Of a DNA stretch of 64,000 bases, positions 16,664 through 26,131 are shown in pieces. The stretch lies in assembly GCF_030441895.1 (NCBI RefSeq), contig NZ_JARJAS010000010.1; one strand, 5' to 3'. The stretch's first letter is position 1. Each line of letters opens with the position of its first letter. The notes beneath the pieces are model-generated. The model saw nothing but the letters and a program-made list of their open reading frames with translations. It searched no databases and was not told where the DNA came from. The DNA comes from Enterococcus_D entomosocium (lineage in GTDB: Bacteria; Bacillota; Bacilli; Lactobacillales; Enterococcaceae). The position numbers and the translations under genes are program-made.

Positions 16664-18367
16664 TTATGCTGCTTCCTCCCGCTGGATCGGCAGCAGCAAG
16701 CGAACGGTGGTTCCTTCGTTGATGCGTGATTCTACAGTCAATCCATATTTCTCCCCATAGAGCAGCTTGATACGCTGATCAATATTGTCTAAGCCAATAC
16801 CCGAATAGTGTTCAAAGTGGTTCGCGGAGCTGGTTGGGTGCTCTTCATTGAACCCGATGCCCGTATCGATGATCTCAATTTTCAGGCCTTCCTTACTGAC
16901 ACGAGAAAAAATCTGGATCAATCCTGAATCCTCTTCGGGAAAGGCATGCAGGTAGGCATTTTCGATAATCGGTTGCAAAATCATCTTCGGTACGAGAATA
17001 TCTTCGCAGCTATCTTCTGAAAAAATCGTTGACTGGATGCGATTGCCGTAACGTACGTTCATTAAAACGAGGTATTCTTCCACGATCGCTAGCTCATCCT
17101 TTAAGGGGACGATCTCTTTGCGGTTAAAGGTGTGCCGCAACAATTGGACAAAACTTTCAATCGCTTGGGTGGCGGCCTCTTGCTCGTTTTGCCAGATCAA
17201 AAACTTGATAGCAGTCAAGGTGTTGTAGACAAAATGCGGTTGGATCTGCATTTGCAGTGAACGAATCTCGAACTTGCGTTTTTCAGCTTCTGTAACCATT
17301 AAATGATCGACATAAGATTCCAAGTCCTCCAGCATCAAGTTATAGGCACGCCCCAATTCTCGCGTTTCATACGTCCCGTTGATGGTGACTTTATCGCTGA
17401 AATCGCCTTGCGTGACCGCCGGCAGCTTGGCGATCAGCTGATAAATCGGTTGGGTGATGTTGCGGATGATCCAAAATGCCAGCAGACTAAAGAGTAAAAT
17501 ACTGACGACAGAAATCAAAAGAGCTGGCTTGATCAGATTCATATTGCGTACCAGATGCGATTCATCCAAAACATCATAAAAAGTAAAGTGATACGAATAA
17601 AGGGGCAGCTGATTGATGCTAGTATCTCTTTTGACCGTGACGAGACGATCCTCAAACGGCATGCCTAAAAGGCTCGGATCAGAAGTGGAGAGAATTTGAT
17701 TCTGCTCATTGACGATATAGATCGAGTGAAGACTGGTATCTAAGAGTTGACGATAGATCGAAGAAAAATCAGATTCCTTTAAGAAAATCAGGGCATAGCC
17801 GAAAATCGTTTCTTCTTTCATTAATTTGCGCACGTACATCAAGCCGGGGGAGTCGCTGGTGGAGGTACTTAAGCCTTGGTCCAAGAAATAATACTGACTG
17901 ATGGCGTCATTGTCATTGATCTGCTGGATAAAGGCACTGGCGAGAAAATCATCCACCGATTGATTGCGAACCGCATCGTTTTGAAAAAAAGTACCTCCGT
18001 TGACCCCTATCAACACTAAATTCGAGGGGATGTCTTGAAACAAAGAGCGGGTGTCTTTTAATTGCTCGTTTAATTCTAAAATCGTGCGCCCTTGATTCAT
18101 GTCGCCTTCTAAGTAAGTTTCAACGGCTTTGCTTTCATCGACAATGTCAAAAATCCGATGGATATTCTCGTTCAGACGCTCATAATCTTCTTGGATTTTT
18201 TCCAGCAGTAGCTGATTGGAGCTTTGGTACGAAGCAACATAGGCATCTTTCGAGCGACCATAGATCACGACGACGGTTAGCAGACATACACTAATGACCC
18301 CGACGACAACAAAGAGGAAGATCCGACTGAATAATTCATTTTTCTGAATCCATTGGTTGATTTTCAT
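16664..18367 (-). CDS. Sensor histidine kinase, YesM/LytS (His_kinase) type
   Basis: A 567-residue membrane sensor. One helix at ~12-35, an extracytoplasmic sensing domain (~40-280), a second helix (~285-310), a HAMP-like segment (IIRNITQPIYQLIAKL onward), then the His_kinase domain with H378 in QIQPHFVYNTL and an ATPase domain with N-box NAYLHAF and GIGLDNI. The start ATG at 18367 overlaps the regulator stop as ATGA; RBS-like sequence lies in the regulator end. It pairs with the AraC-type regulator and, by position, should sense or control the divergent sugar transporter. Confidence 0.93.
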   Translation of the reverse strand: MKINQWIQKNELFSRIFLFVVVGVISVCLLTVVVIYGRSKDAYVASYQSSNQLLLEKIQEDYERLNENIHRIFDIVDESKAVETYLEGDMNQGRTILELNEQLKDTRSLFQDIPSNLVLIGVNGGTFFQNDAVRNQSVDDFLASAFIQQINDNDAISQYYFLDQGLSTSTSDSPGLMYVRKLMKEETIFGYALIFLKESDFSSIYRQLLDTSLHSIYIVNEQNQILSTSDPSLLGMPFEDRLVTVKRDTSINQLPLYSYHFTFYDVLDESHLVRNMNLIKPALLISVVSILLFSLLAFWIIRNITQPIYQLIAKLPAVTQGDFSDKVTINGTYETRELGRAYNLMLEDLESYVDHLMVTEAEKRKFEIRSLQMQIQPHFVYNTLTAIKFLIWQNEQEAATQAIESFVQLLRHTFNRKEIVPLKDELAIVEEYLVLMNVRYGNRIQSTIFSEDSCEDILVPKMILQPIIENAYLHAFPEEDSGLIQIFSRVSKEGLKIEIIDTGIGFNEEHPTSSANHFEHYSGIGLDNIDQRIKLLYGEKYGLTVESRINEGTTVRLLLPIQREEAA

Positions 18368-19887
18368 AATTGATTCAACCGCCGATACTTCGATGGAGTG
18401 ACCTGACATTCTTTCTTAAAGATACGAGAAAAATAGCTGATATCCGAATACCCGACCGCTTCACTGATTTCAGATAGATTCAGATCAGATTGTGTCAGCA
18501 GTTCTTTGGCTTTATCCAAACGGGTTTTCTTAACGTACTCAGAAAAGCTCATTTTCAGTTTTGCAGAAAGAAAAGCCGAAAGATAGGTGTAACTAAAATG
18601 AAAGGTTTCAGCCAGTTCAGACAAAGACAGACTTTTGGTGTAGTTGTCTTGAATAAAGCGCTGGATCGCAACGAGTAGATCATCTTCATCCAGCGGTGAT
18701 AAGGTCGTCAGCTGTTGACGAATATCATCGATGGTCGCCAACAATAAATCAGAAAAATCTTCCAAATACTGCACGTGACCGATAGCATGCAAAAATTCAG
18801 CTTTTAAGCGGCTAAAGCGGGGAGCAGTGGGAAATTCTTCTTCCAAGCGGGAGAGTAACGTGTAAAAAATACTGCTGGCCTGCTGTTTTAAAAATGTCGG
18901 ATCGACATTGGATAAAATCATGTCATTAAAATATTCCTCGATTCTGGTGATTCCTAGCAAAAAGTTGTTGTCTAACAAAGCCCGTAAGAACTTCTTAGTA
19001 TCAAAGCGATCACTTTCGATGTACAAAAAGAGTTCGTGTTCTTGCACCAACCGTTGGCGTTTATAAAAAAACGATTGTCCTTGGCTTTTGGCTTTAAGGG
19101 TCACAAAATGATCCCGTAACTGCTCAATCTTTCGAAAGGGCACACTGAAAGTAAAGAAGGCATCTGGCTCGGTAAAACGCAATTGCTCCAACGTTTCTTT
19201 CAAGGAGGAATAAACATCCGTTCCTTCTGGATAACTGATCACTAAGCCGGCATCTTTATTACTGGTTTGAAAAAAGAGCGTCTTTACCTGCGGTTGTGAT
19301 TGAGTAAATTCTGTCAACGCATGTAGCAGCTGATTATTGGCACGAAAGCCGCTAAAATTGGTGGTCAAAATTTGGGCTTGCTGTTGCGGCTGACCCAATG
19401 CAAGGTAGTCCGCCAAAGGAGCCAACGGTTCTTCATACCCTGCTAAATAGCGATTCAACGATTCTTGCAGCTGCGTCTCCTCAGTCACGGAGCCTTTTGT
19501 ATGTGACAGCTTTTGTGTGATGTTGTGCAGCGTCTTCAACAAGAGTGTCGGTGTCAGTGTCGGTTTTAAAAGATAATCTACGGCACCATTTCTAAAAGAT
19601 TGACTGACATATTGGAAATCATCGTAGCTGCTCAAGACCAAAAAATGGACTTCTGGATATTGTTGTTGAATGATCGTTGTGAGTTGAAGGCCGTCCATTT
19701 GTGGCATTTTCAAATCCGTAATCACGATGTCGGGATTTAGCTCATGGATCAGCGCCAATGCTTCTTGCCCGTTCGCTGCATCGCCTAAGAGACGGAACCC
19801 TTCTTGCTCCCAACGTATCATATGTTTCAATCCATCTCGGATCGTTGCCTCATCATCAACGACTAAGACCGTGCGTAAAATAGTCAT
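18364..19887 (-). CDS. Response regulator, YesN/AraC type
   Basis: A 507-residue regulator: receiver domain (residues 1-125) with acidic pair D11/D12 and phosphoacceptor D58 in VITDLKMPQMDG; a long middle region of unknown fold; and a C-terminal AraC HTH pair (~405-505, with SLSELAETFHFSYTYLSAFL and YFSRIFKKE). The start at 19887 is chosen because it gives the expected MTILRTVLVVDDE and is preceded by a GGGGG ribosome site; the frame is open further upstream. Two-component systems of this type usually activate neighbouring carbohydrate uptake genes. Confidence 0.93.
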   Translation of the reverse strand: MTILRTVLVVDDEATIRDGLKHMIRWEQEGFRLLGDAANGQEALALIHELNPDIVITDLKMPQMDGLQLTTIIQQQYPEVHFLVLSSYDDFQYVSQSFRNGAVDYLLKPTLTPTLLLKTLHNITQKLSHTKGSVTEETQLQESLNRYLAGYEEPLAPLADYLALGQPQQQAQILTTNFSGFRANNQLLHALTEFTQSQPQVKTLFFQTSNKDAGLVISYPEGTDVYSSLKETLEQLRFTEPDAFFTFSVPFRKIEQLRDHFVTLKAKSQGQSFFYKRQRLVQEHELFLYIESDRFDTKKFLRALLDNNFLLGITRIEEYFNDMILSNVDPTFLKQQASSIFYTLLSRLEEEFPTAPRFSRLKAEFLHAIGHVQYLEDFSDLLLATIDDIRQQLTTLSPLDEDDLLVAIQRFIQDNYTKSLSLSELAETFHFSYTYLSAFLSAKLKMSFSEYVKKTRLDKAKELLTQSDLNLSEISEAVGYSDISYFSRIFKKECQVTPSKYRRLNQL

Positions 19888-19914
19888 GGTATCCCCCCTA
19901 TATCTCTTCTTTAT

Positions 19915-19928
19915 TATAAACGCTTTCA
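19915..19928. promoter_or_regulatory. Candidate cre site before response regulator
   Basis: On the minus strand TGAAAGCGTTTATA matches the CcpA cre consensus TGWAANCGNTNWCA at all but one position. It would allow glucose repression of the two-component genes. Confidence 0.55.
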
Positions 19929-19992
19929 AAAAAGAAAGGTATTGTAACTTTTTTCTATTTTTGGACAAATTTAGTAAGCTCTTTCATATTCA

Positions 19993-20022
19993 TTGAATAC
20001 GGTTACAAAATCAGTGTATAGT
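19993..20022 (+). promoter_or_regulatory. Promoter with overlapping cre site, sugar ABC operon
   Basis: TTGAAT (19993-19998), 18 bases, TATAGT (20017-20022). The -35 is overlapped by TGAATACGGTTACA (19994-20007), a cre match with one deviation. Placement over the -35 suggests CcpA repression by blocking polymerase. Confidence 0.65.
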
Positions 20023-20055
20023 TAGCCTTGTAAATAAAAGGAAAGAGGGATAAAA

Positions 20056-21345
20056 ATGAAAAAACTACTTGCATCGATGGTAACGGCGGCTGCAGTGCTG
20101 ACTTTGGCGGCTTGCGGAAACAGCAACACAAGCTCTGGGGATTCCGGCGAGTCCTCAAACAAAGTCACGGTCTGGGCATGGGATGAGACCTTCAACATCA
20201 AGGCAGTCAATGAAGCCAAAAAAGTGTATGAAAATCAAGATGTCGATGTGGAAGTTGTGACGATGTCGCAAGATGATATCGTCCAAAAATTAAATACTAG
20301 TCTGGCATCAGGAAATACGGACGGACTGCCAAATATCGTCTTGATCGAAGACTACCGCATCCAAGGGTACCTTTCTTCTTATCCAGATGCGTTTAGTGAT
20401 CTAACGGATATCGTGAATGAGGAGGATTTCTCCAGCTATAAATTTGCGGTCAATAAAGTCGACGATGTCATTTATGGGGTGCCATTTGACAGTGGCGTCG
20501 CAGGACTATTTTACCGCACAGATTATTTAACCGATGCAGGCTATGAGCAAGCGGATCTCGAAGATATTACTTGGGATGATTTTATCAGTATTGCCAAAGA
20601 TGTCAAAGAAAAAACGGGTCACGCTATGATGTCGTTAGACCCAAGCGATCTTGGCTTGGCACGAATCATTATGCAATCGGCAGGCGAATGGTATACCGGT
20701 GAAGATGGCTCCACTGTGACCATCAAAGACAATGAATCCTTCAAAGCCGGTCTAACTGTCTTAGCAACATTGTTGAATGAAGGCTTAGTTGAACAAGTTT
20801 CTGATTGGGATGGCGGGGTCAATGCCGTTCAATCGGGGAATGTCGCTTCTGCGCCAACTGGTGCGTGGTATTCCAGCACGATTCAAGGCGCGGAAGACCA
20901 AAGCGGCAAATGGGCGATCGCTCCAATCCCATCTATCGCTGGCGACAGCAATTCAGTCAATGCTTCCAGCATCGGCGGAGCAGGCTGGTACGTGATCAAA
21001 GGGGTTGACGGTGAAGAAAATGCCAAAGACTTTTTAGCCAATACCTTTGCTTCAAATAAAGAATTGATGGGTACATTAGCTACCGAGATCGGTTTGGTTT
21101 CAACCATGAATGCTGCAGAAGAAACGGAAGAATATACGTCGGGGCTTGATTTCTATGGCGGTCAAAAAGTCTTCCAAGATTTCTCTCAATGGTCACAAGA
21201 AATTCCAGCCGTGAACTACGGCAATCACACCTATGCCATTGAATCTGTCTTGACTGAAAGCTTGCAACGAGTGATCAACGGCGAAGACATCGATAAAGTA
21301 TTAGAAGAAGCACAATCACAAGTGGAAGCACAAATTGCAAACTAA
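20056..21345 (+). CDS. Sugar ABC transporter substrate-binding lipoprotein (CUT1)
   Basis: A 429-residue extracellular solute-binding protein, family 1. The lipobox LTLAAC places the lipidated cysteine at residue 20. The mature part has the usual two-lobed pattern (VTVWAWDETF start, VPFDSGVAGLFYRTD, and GGAGWYVIKGVDGEENAKDFL). With an alpha-galactosidase downstream, raffinose/melibiose-type or other alpha-galactosides are the likely ligands (inference). RBS GAAAGAGGG. A hairpin after the gene probably raises its mRNA level relative to the permeases. Confidence 0.94.
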   Translation: MKKLLASMVTAAAVLTLAACGNSNTSSGDSGESSNKVTVWAWDETFNIKAVNEAKKVYENQDVDVEVVTMSQDDIVQKLNTSLASGNTDGLPNIVLIEDYRIQGYLSSYPDAFSDLTDIVNEEDFSSYKFAVNKVDDVIYGVPFDSGVAGLFYRTDYLTDAGYEQADLEDITWDDFISIAKDVKEKTGHAMMSLDPSDLGLARIIMQSAGEWYTGEDGSTVTIKDNESFKAGLTVLATLLNEGLVEQVSDWDGGVNAVQSGNVASAPTGAWYSSTIQGAEDQSGKWAIAPIPSIAGDSNSVNASSIGGAGWYVIKGVDGEENAKDFLANTFASNKELMGTLATEIGLVSTMNAAEETEEYTSGLDFYGGQKVFQDFSQWSQEIPAVNYGNHTYAIESVLTESLQRVINGEDIDKVLEEAQSQVEAQIAN

Positions 21346-21358
21346 TCGAACAACTTTG

Positions 21359-21388
21359 CAGAAACTCGTGAGCGATCGCGAGTTTCTG
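21359..21388 (+). promoter_or_regulatory. Intra-operon hairpin after binding-protein gene
   Basis: CAGAAACTCG (21359-21368) pairs with CGAGTTTCTG (21379-21388) as a perfect 10-bp stem. There is no T-run, so it is more likely an mRNA-stabilising or processing hairpin than a full terminator. Confidence 0.6.
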
Positions 21389-21406
21389 TGTTAAGGGGGA
21401 ATTACA

Positions 21407-22282
21407 ATGAAAAACAAAACAAAAAATTGGTTTGCAAACGGCAATGCCTTTATTACCTTACCCGTCATTTTGATCACGATGCTGGTCTTTATCCCGATGG
21501 TCTCGGCATTGTTCACGTCATTCCAATCAGGACCACCGACAGCGATGACCTTTAACGGTCTTGGCAACTATCAGCGGATGTTGAGCGACTCAACCTTTAA
21601 AAAAGCCTTTGGCAATACGTTTTTATACTTATTAGTCCAAGTTCCGATCATGCTCTTTTTGGCGCTGATCGTATCGAACATATTGAATGACAAAAAATTG
21701 AAATTTAAAGGGCTGTTCCGCACCGCCTTGTTTTTACCATGTATCACATCTTTGGTTTCTTATTCCTTGATCATGAAAAGTCTCTTTTCGGCAAACGGGT
21801 TAGTCAATAACTTTTTGACGCAGCTACATCTGATCGATGCGCCGATCCAATGGTTGACAGATTCTTTTTGGGCAAAAGTACTGATTATTTTTGCCATCAC
21901 GTGGCGTTGGACCGGCTACAATATGATCTTTTTCATCTCAGGCATGCAGAATATCGATCCAAGTATTTATGAAGCGGCAGAGATCGATGGCGCTTCAAAA
22001 TGGGATCAATTCTTCAAAATCACGATTCCCAACTTGCGTCCAATCATCCTATTTACCACGATCACTTCAACGATCGGTACGCTGCAATTATTCGATGAAG
22101 TTCAAAATATTACTGGCGGTGGACCAGCCAATGCTACGACGACCTTGTCACAATACATCTACAATTTAAGTTACAAATTCACGCCAAACTTTGGGTATGC
22201 CGCTGCGGTCTCCTTTGTCATTGTGATCGCGATCGTGATTTTATCGATCATCCAAACGAAAATAGGAGGAAAAGAAAATTGA
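21407..22282 (+). CDS. Sugar ABC transporter permease 1 (CUT1, MalF-like)
   Basis: A 291-residue permease with six predicted membrane helices. The coupling-helix motif is at YEAAEIDGASKWDQFFKITIPNL, matching the EAAxxDGA...IxLP loop that docks the ATPase. RBS AAGGGGG. The next gene starts inside its last codons. No ATPase is encoded in this cluster, so a shared MsmK/MsmX-type ATPase from elsewhere must drive it (family knowledge). Confidence 0.94.
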   Translation: MKNKTKNWFANGNAFITLPVILITMLVFIPMVSALFTSFQSGPPTAMTFNGLGNYQRMLSDSTFKKAFGNTFLYLLVQVPIMLFLALIVSNILNDKKLKFKGLFRTALFLPCITSLVSYSLIMKSLFSANGLVNNFLTQLHLIDAPIQWLTDSFWAKVLIIFAITWRWTGYNMIFFISGMQNIDPSIYEAAEIDGASKWDQFFKITIPNLRPIILFTTITSTIGTLQLFDEVQNITGGGPANATTTLSQYIYNLSYKFTPNFGYAAAVSFVIVIAIVILSIIQTKIGGKEN

Positions 22283-23100
22283 AAACAATCTCACTCACTT
22301 TAAAATACGTCTTTCTGGCGATTTTGGCTTTCATCTCTATTTTTCCATTTGTTTGGATGATTCTAGGGATGACCAATCAAACCTTTGATATCGTTGCCGG
22401 GAAAATCATGATTGGGGATCAATTGGTGATCAACTTCCAAAATCTTTTTTCTTCCGATTTGAATTTTACTCGGGCATTAGGCAATTCCGCAGTGATTGCC
22501 GTGATTACGACCGTCTTTGCGCTGTTGTTCTCCTCCATGGCAGGGTATGGCTTTGAGATTTATCGAACGAAAACCAAAGACCGCATCTTTAATATTCTAC
22601 TGCTGTCGATGATGGTGCCTTTTGCCGCGCTAATGATCCCGCTCTATCGGATGTTCAGCAAGCTTAGCGGCACACCGATCGGGATCAATACCTTCGCTGT
22701 CGTGATTTTGCCCTCGGTCTGTACCGCCTTTTTGATTTTCTTTTTCCGCCAAAACATCAAGGCATTCCCTAGAGAATTAGTCGAAGCTGCTCGGATCGAT
22801 GGCTTGAATGAACTGAGTATTTTCTTTAGAGTCTACATGCCTACGGCTAAAAATACTTACGCAGCTGCCGCGATCATTACGTTTATGGGCAGCTGGAACA
22901 ATTATTTGTGGCCATTAGTTGCCTTGCAATCACCAGACAAACGGACCGTTCCACTGGTTCTTTCGGCTATGGGTGCTTCTTATACACCTGATTATGGCAT
23001 GATGATGTGCGGCATTGTGATCGCCACACTGCCAACGGCCATCATTTTCTTCGTTTTACAAAAACAATTCGTCCAAGGGATGCTGGGATCCGTGAAATAA
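22279..23100 (+). CDS. Sugar ABC transporter permease 2 (CUT1, MalG-like)
   Basis: A 273-residue permease with the EAA loop VEAARIDGLNELSIFFRVYMP. It starts with TTG at 22279, overlapping the previous stop as TTGA, with AGGAGG ten bases upstream. Forms the heterodimeric channel with permease 1. Confidence 0.93.
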   Translation: MKTISLTLKYVFLAILAFISIFPFVWMILGMTNQTFDIVAGKIMIGDQLVINFQNLFSSDLNFTRALGNSAVIAVITTVFALLFSSMAGYGFEIYRTKTKDRIFNILLLSMMVPFAALMIPLYRMFSKLSGTPIGINTFAVVILPSVCTAFLIFFFRQNIKAFPRELVEAARIDGLNELSIFFRVYMPTAKNTYAAAAIITFMGSWNNYLWPLVALQSPDKRTVPLVLSAMGASYTPDYGMMMCGIVIATLPTAIIFFVLQKQFVQGMLGSVK

Positions 23101-23140
23101 GCGGGGCATCAGCGAACAATTATAAAGTAGAGGGTACGAT

Positions 23141-25333
23141 ATGATTCTTTTTGACAAACAATTAAACGTCTTTCATTTAAGCAACGATCAAATCAGCTAT
23201 CTCATACAAATAGAAGAAGGGGGCAATGTGGCACACCTTTATTTTGGAAAAAAAATCGCTCATTATTCTGGCGGCTATCGTTATCCACGTCTTGATCGGT
23301 CCTTTTCGCCCAATCCCCCAGACAGCAGCGACCGACTTTTCTCATTAGACACCTTGATGATGGAATTTCCTGGCAACGGCTTCGGAGATTTTCGAGAAGC
23401 AGCTTATAGGATTCGCCAGTCTAACGGTAGCCGAGTCAGCCATTTTGTCTTTAGTGATTACCAGATTCAACAAGGCAAACCCGCCCTAGCAGGATTGCCT
23501 CAGACCCATGGTGCCGACGACGGGATCGAAACACTGATTCTGTCCTTAAAAGATGATGTGACGGGAATCGAACTGCAGCTGTTTTACACGATTTTCGAGG
23601 ATGCGGCAGTGATCGTCCGCTCAAGTAAAGTAATCAACCACGGAAACCAGCCTGTTACGATCGAGCAGCTGGCGAGTCAAGCGCTCGATTTTCCTAACCG
23701 TCCCTTTGATTTGATCCACTTGCCGGGGGCGTGGGCGAAGGAACGCCAAGTCACCCGAGAACCAATCAATCGCGGCATCAAGCGTTTGGACAGCAAGCGT
23801 GGTTCCAGTAGCCATCAGCAAAATCCCTTTGCCGTCATACTGGAACCTAATGCTACGGAGTTTGCTGGGGAGTGTTTTGGTTTTAGTTTGCTGTATAGTG
23901 GCAACCATGAAATTATCATCGAAAAAGATCCTTACCATCAGACTCGTGTGATCATGGGGATCAACAGCCATCAATTTGCCTGGCAATTGCCGCCAACTGA
24001 AAGCTTTCAAGCCCCAGAAGCAGTGATTGCTTATAGTGAGGCTGGCTTGAACCAGCTGTCAGCCACCTATCATGACTTTTATGATGAGCATTTGATTCGG
24101 GGCAAATACAAAAAGCAAGAACGGCCGATCCTGATCAATAACTGGGAAGCAACGTACTTTGATTTCAATGAAGAAAAACTGGATGCCCTCGTTGATGAAG
24201 CGAAGGAGCTGGGAATCGAACTGTTTGTTTTGGATGACGGCTGGTTTGGTCAGCGAGAAGATGACCAAACCTCATTAGGCGATTGGTTTGAAAACGAAGG
24301 CAAGCTAGCTTCTGGCTTGGCAGGATTTGCCCAAAAAGTCCATGACAAAGGGCTGCAATTCGGGCTTTGGCTGGAACCAGAAATGATTTCTGGTGACAGT
24401 GAACTAAACCGACAGCACCCTGATTGGCTGTTACAAGTACCAAATCGCAAGCCAGCGCTTAGCCGCAGTCAGTATGTGTTGGACTTTTCTCGACAAGATG
24501 TCAGAGACCATCTCTATCAGCAATTATCCCAACTGTTTGATACGGTTGCCATCGACTATATCAAATGGGACATGAACCGCAGTCTGTCGGATGTCTATTC
24601 CTTGCTCCTCGATCCTGCCCAGCAAGGGGAGGTCGCGCATCGCTATCTGCTGGGCTTGTACGAGTTCCTCGAGAAACTGACCACTGCCTATCCGACGATC
24701 CTGTTTGAAGGCTGTTCTGGCGGTGGCGGGCGTTTTGATGCCGGTTTCTTGTATTATATGCCGCAGATTTGGACCAGCGACAACACCGACGCCATCGCCC
24801 GCTTGAAGATCCAGTACGGTACCAGTCTGGTCTATCCGCCATCCACCATGGGGGCGCATGTCTCAGCGATCCCGAACCATCAGACCCAACGGGCAACGGA
24901 TCTAGCGATTCGCGGCAATGCTGCGATGTCCGGCTTGCTAGGCTATGAGCTTGATTTAACACAGCTGACAGCAGAAGAAAAAGCGCAAATCAAAGAACAA
25001 ATCACTTTTTATAAAAAACATCGTCGCCTGCTGCAGTTGGGCCGCTTTGTTCGACTGCTCAGCCCTTATGAAGGCAATGACGCCGCCTGGCTGTATGTTT
25101 CTCCAGATAAAAAAGAAGCGATCGTCTTTTACTTCCGAGTCTTAGCCGAAGCCTCTGCACCATTGGTTACTTTAAAGCTGGCTGGTCTTGATCCTGACCT
25201 CACCTATCAAAGCGGGGGAGAGAGCTTCGGTGGCGATGAATTGATGCAACTCGGGTTATATATCGATCCTCATTTAGCAGGGGATTACGCCACGCAGCGG
25301 TTTCATTTTGTTGCAAAAGTGCCCCACGAATGA
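23141..25333 (+). CDS. Alpha-galactosidase, GH36
   Basis: A 730-residue GH36 enzyme, the normal length for bacterial members of this subfamily. The nucleophile D477 is in YIKWDMNRS and the acid/base D547 is in IWTSDNTDA; other hallmarks are LDDGWFGQR and the glycine-rich CSGGGGRFD. It has no signal peptide, so it acts on intact sugars imported by the preceding transporter. An N-terminal beta-sandwich (~1-300) and a C-terminal beta domain flank the barrel. Last gene of the operon. Confidence 0.96.
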   Translation: MILFDKQLNVFHLSNDQISYLIQIEEGGNVAHLYFGKKIAHYSGGYRYPRLDRSFSPNPPDSSDRLFSLDTLMMEFPGNGFGDFREAAYRIRQSNGSRVSHFVFSDYQIQQGKPALAGLPQTHGADDGIETLILSLKDDVTGIELQLFYTIFEDAAVIVRSSKVINHGNQPVTIEQLASQALDFPNRPFDLIHLPGAWAKERQVTREPINRGIKRLDSKRGSSSHQQNPFAVILEPNATEFAGECFGFSLLYSGNHEIIIEKDPYHQTRVIMGINSHQFAWQLPPTESFQAPEAVIAYSEAGLNQLSATYHDFYDEHLIRGKYKKQERPILINNWEATYFDFNEEKLDALVDEAKELGIELFVLDDGWFGQREDDQTSLGDWFENEGKLASGLAGFAQKVHDKGLQFGLWLEPEMISGDSELNRQHPDWLLQVPNRKPALSRSQYVLDFSRQDVRDHLYQQLSQLFDTVAIDYIKWDMNRSLSDVYSLLLDPAQQGEVAHRYLLGLYEFLEKLTTAYPTILFEGCSGGGGRFDAGFLYYMPQIWTSDNTDAIARLKIQYGTSLVYPPSTMGAHVSAIPNHQTQRATDLAIRGNAAMSGLLGYELDLTQLTAEEKAQIKEQITFYKKHRRLLQLGRFVRLLSPYEGNDAAWLYVSPDKKEAIVFYFRVLAEASAPLVTLKLAGLDPDLTYQSGGESFGGDELMQLGLYIDPHLAGDYATQRFHFVAKVPHE

Positions 25334-25335
25334 AA

Positions 25336-25378
25336 AAAGCGTTCCGTCAAAACATGCTGTTTTGACGGAACGCTTTAT
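25336..25378 (+). terminator. Intrinsic terminator after alpha-galactosidase
   Basis: A perfect 19-bp stem, arms 25336-25354 and 25358-25376, loop TGC. The trailing T-run is short, but the stem is exceptionally stable. Confidence 0.88.
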
Positions 25379-25523
25379 TGTGCTGCCGCAAGCTTTTGGC
25401 TAATGATCGGCAACTGAGAGGCTATTTTAGAACAAATGATTTATTTTTTTCTCGAGAAGTCGTATGATGAAGGAGGAGGCAGGCAGTTTGCTTCTGACAA
25501 TCAGTAAGAGGAGGGTGTTCAAC

Positions 25524-25802
25524 ATGGACGAACAGCCACTAGCGAATGAAACAGAAGAAGGGTTGATTGCTGCAGGATATCGGAAGTATCGTGGTGAAGC
25601 GATCGATATTTATTACAACAAAGAGATCTGCACCCACAGCGGTAATTGTGTGCGGGGCAATCCCGCCATTTTTGAAGTTGGACGGCGTCCCTGGGTGATT
25701 CCTGATAATGGGGAAGCAGCCCAAGCGGCACAAGTGATCCATACCTGTCCAAGCGGTGCATTAAAGTATGTGTTAAAGGAGGAACAATCATGGAAATCTT
25801 AG
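25524..25802 (+). CDS. YjdI-like divergent Fe-S mono-cluster protein
   Basis: A 92-residue protein of the Fer4_19 family, closely resembling E. coli YjdI in pattern. Cysteines C36, C42 and C75 sit in ICTHSGNCVRGN and IHTCPSGALKY; only three cysteines are present, so a [3Fe-4S] or a fourth non-cysteine ligand is possible. The start at 25524 has GAGGAGGG upstream; the frame extends to 25464 without one. It overlaps the next gene, a YjdJ-like acetyltransferase, by 13 bases. Biochemical role unknown. Confidence 0.88.
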   Translation: MDEQPLANETEEGLIAAGYRKYRGEAIDIYYNKEICTHSGNCVRGNPAIFEVGRRPWVIPDNGEAAQAAQVIHTCPSGALKYVLKEEQSWKS

Positions 25803-26062
25803 AAGAAAATGCTCGATTTGTGTTAAAAGACGGTGACAAAGAAATTGGTGAAATGACGTGGTCAAAAGCCGGTGAAACGCGTATGATCATTGATCATACC
25901 TTTGTCGATCCTGCTTATCGGGGACAAGGACTCGCCGAAAAATTAGTGGCAAAAGGGGTGGAAAAAGCCCGTAAAGAACAAAAGAAAATCATTCCTTTGT
26001 GTCCCTTTGCCAAAAAAGAATTTGAACGCAAACCAGAATATGCCGATGTTTGGAACCAATAA
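25790..26062 (+). CDS. YjdJ-like small GNAT acetyltransferase
   Basis: A 90-residue GNAT-fold protein with the acetyl-CoA binding loop YRGQGLAEKLV and the conserved tail IIPLCPFAKKEFERKPEY found in YjdJ/yeast-YJL-type minimal acetyltransferases. The pair yjdI-yjdJ also occurs together in enterobacteria. RBS AAAGGAGG lies in the previous gene. Substrate unknown. Confidence 0.88.
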   Translation: MEILEENARFVLKDGDKEIGEMTWSKAGETRMIIDHTFVDPAYRGQGLAEKLVAKGVEKARKEQKKIIPLCPFAKKEFERKPEYADVWNQ

Positions 26063-26071
26063 ATCAACCAA

Positions 26072-26121
26072 AACAACCCCCACCAACTCAAGAGTCTCTC
26101 TTTGAGTTGGTGGGGGTTGTT
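26072..26121. terminator. Bidirectional terminator between YjdJ-like and ABC genes
   Basis: A perfect 20-bp stem: AACAACCCCCACCAACTCAA (26072-26091) with its complement at 26102-26121 and a 10-base loop. It serves the convergent genes on both sides. Confidence 0.9.
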
Positions 26122-26131
26122 GTATGACTGA

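Noticed and set aside
24059..24962. Several antisense open frames inside the alpha-galactosidase gene
   Set aside because: Codon shadows of a well-supported GH36 gene; no ribosome sites or family resemblance.
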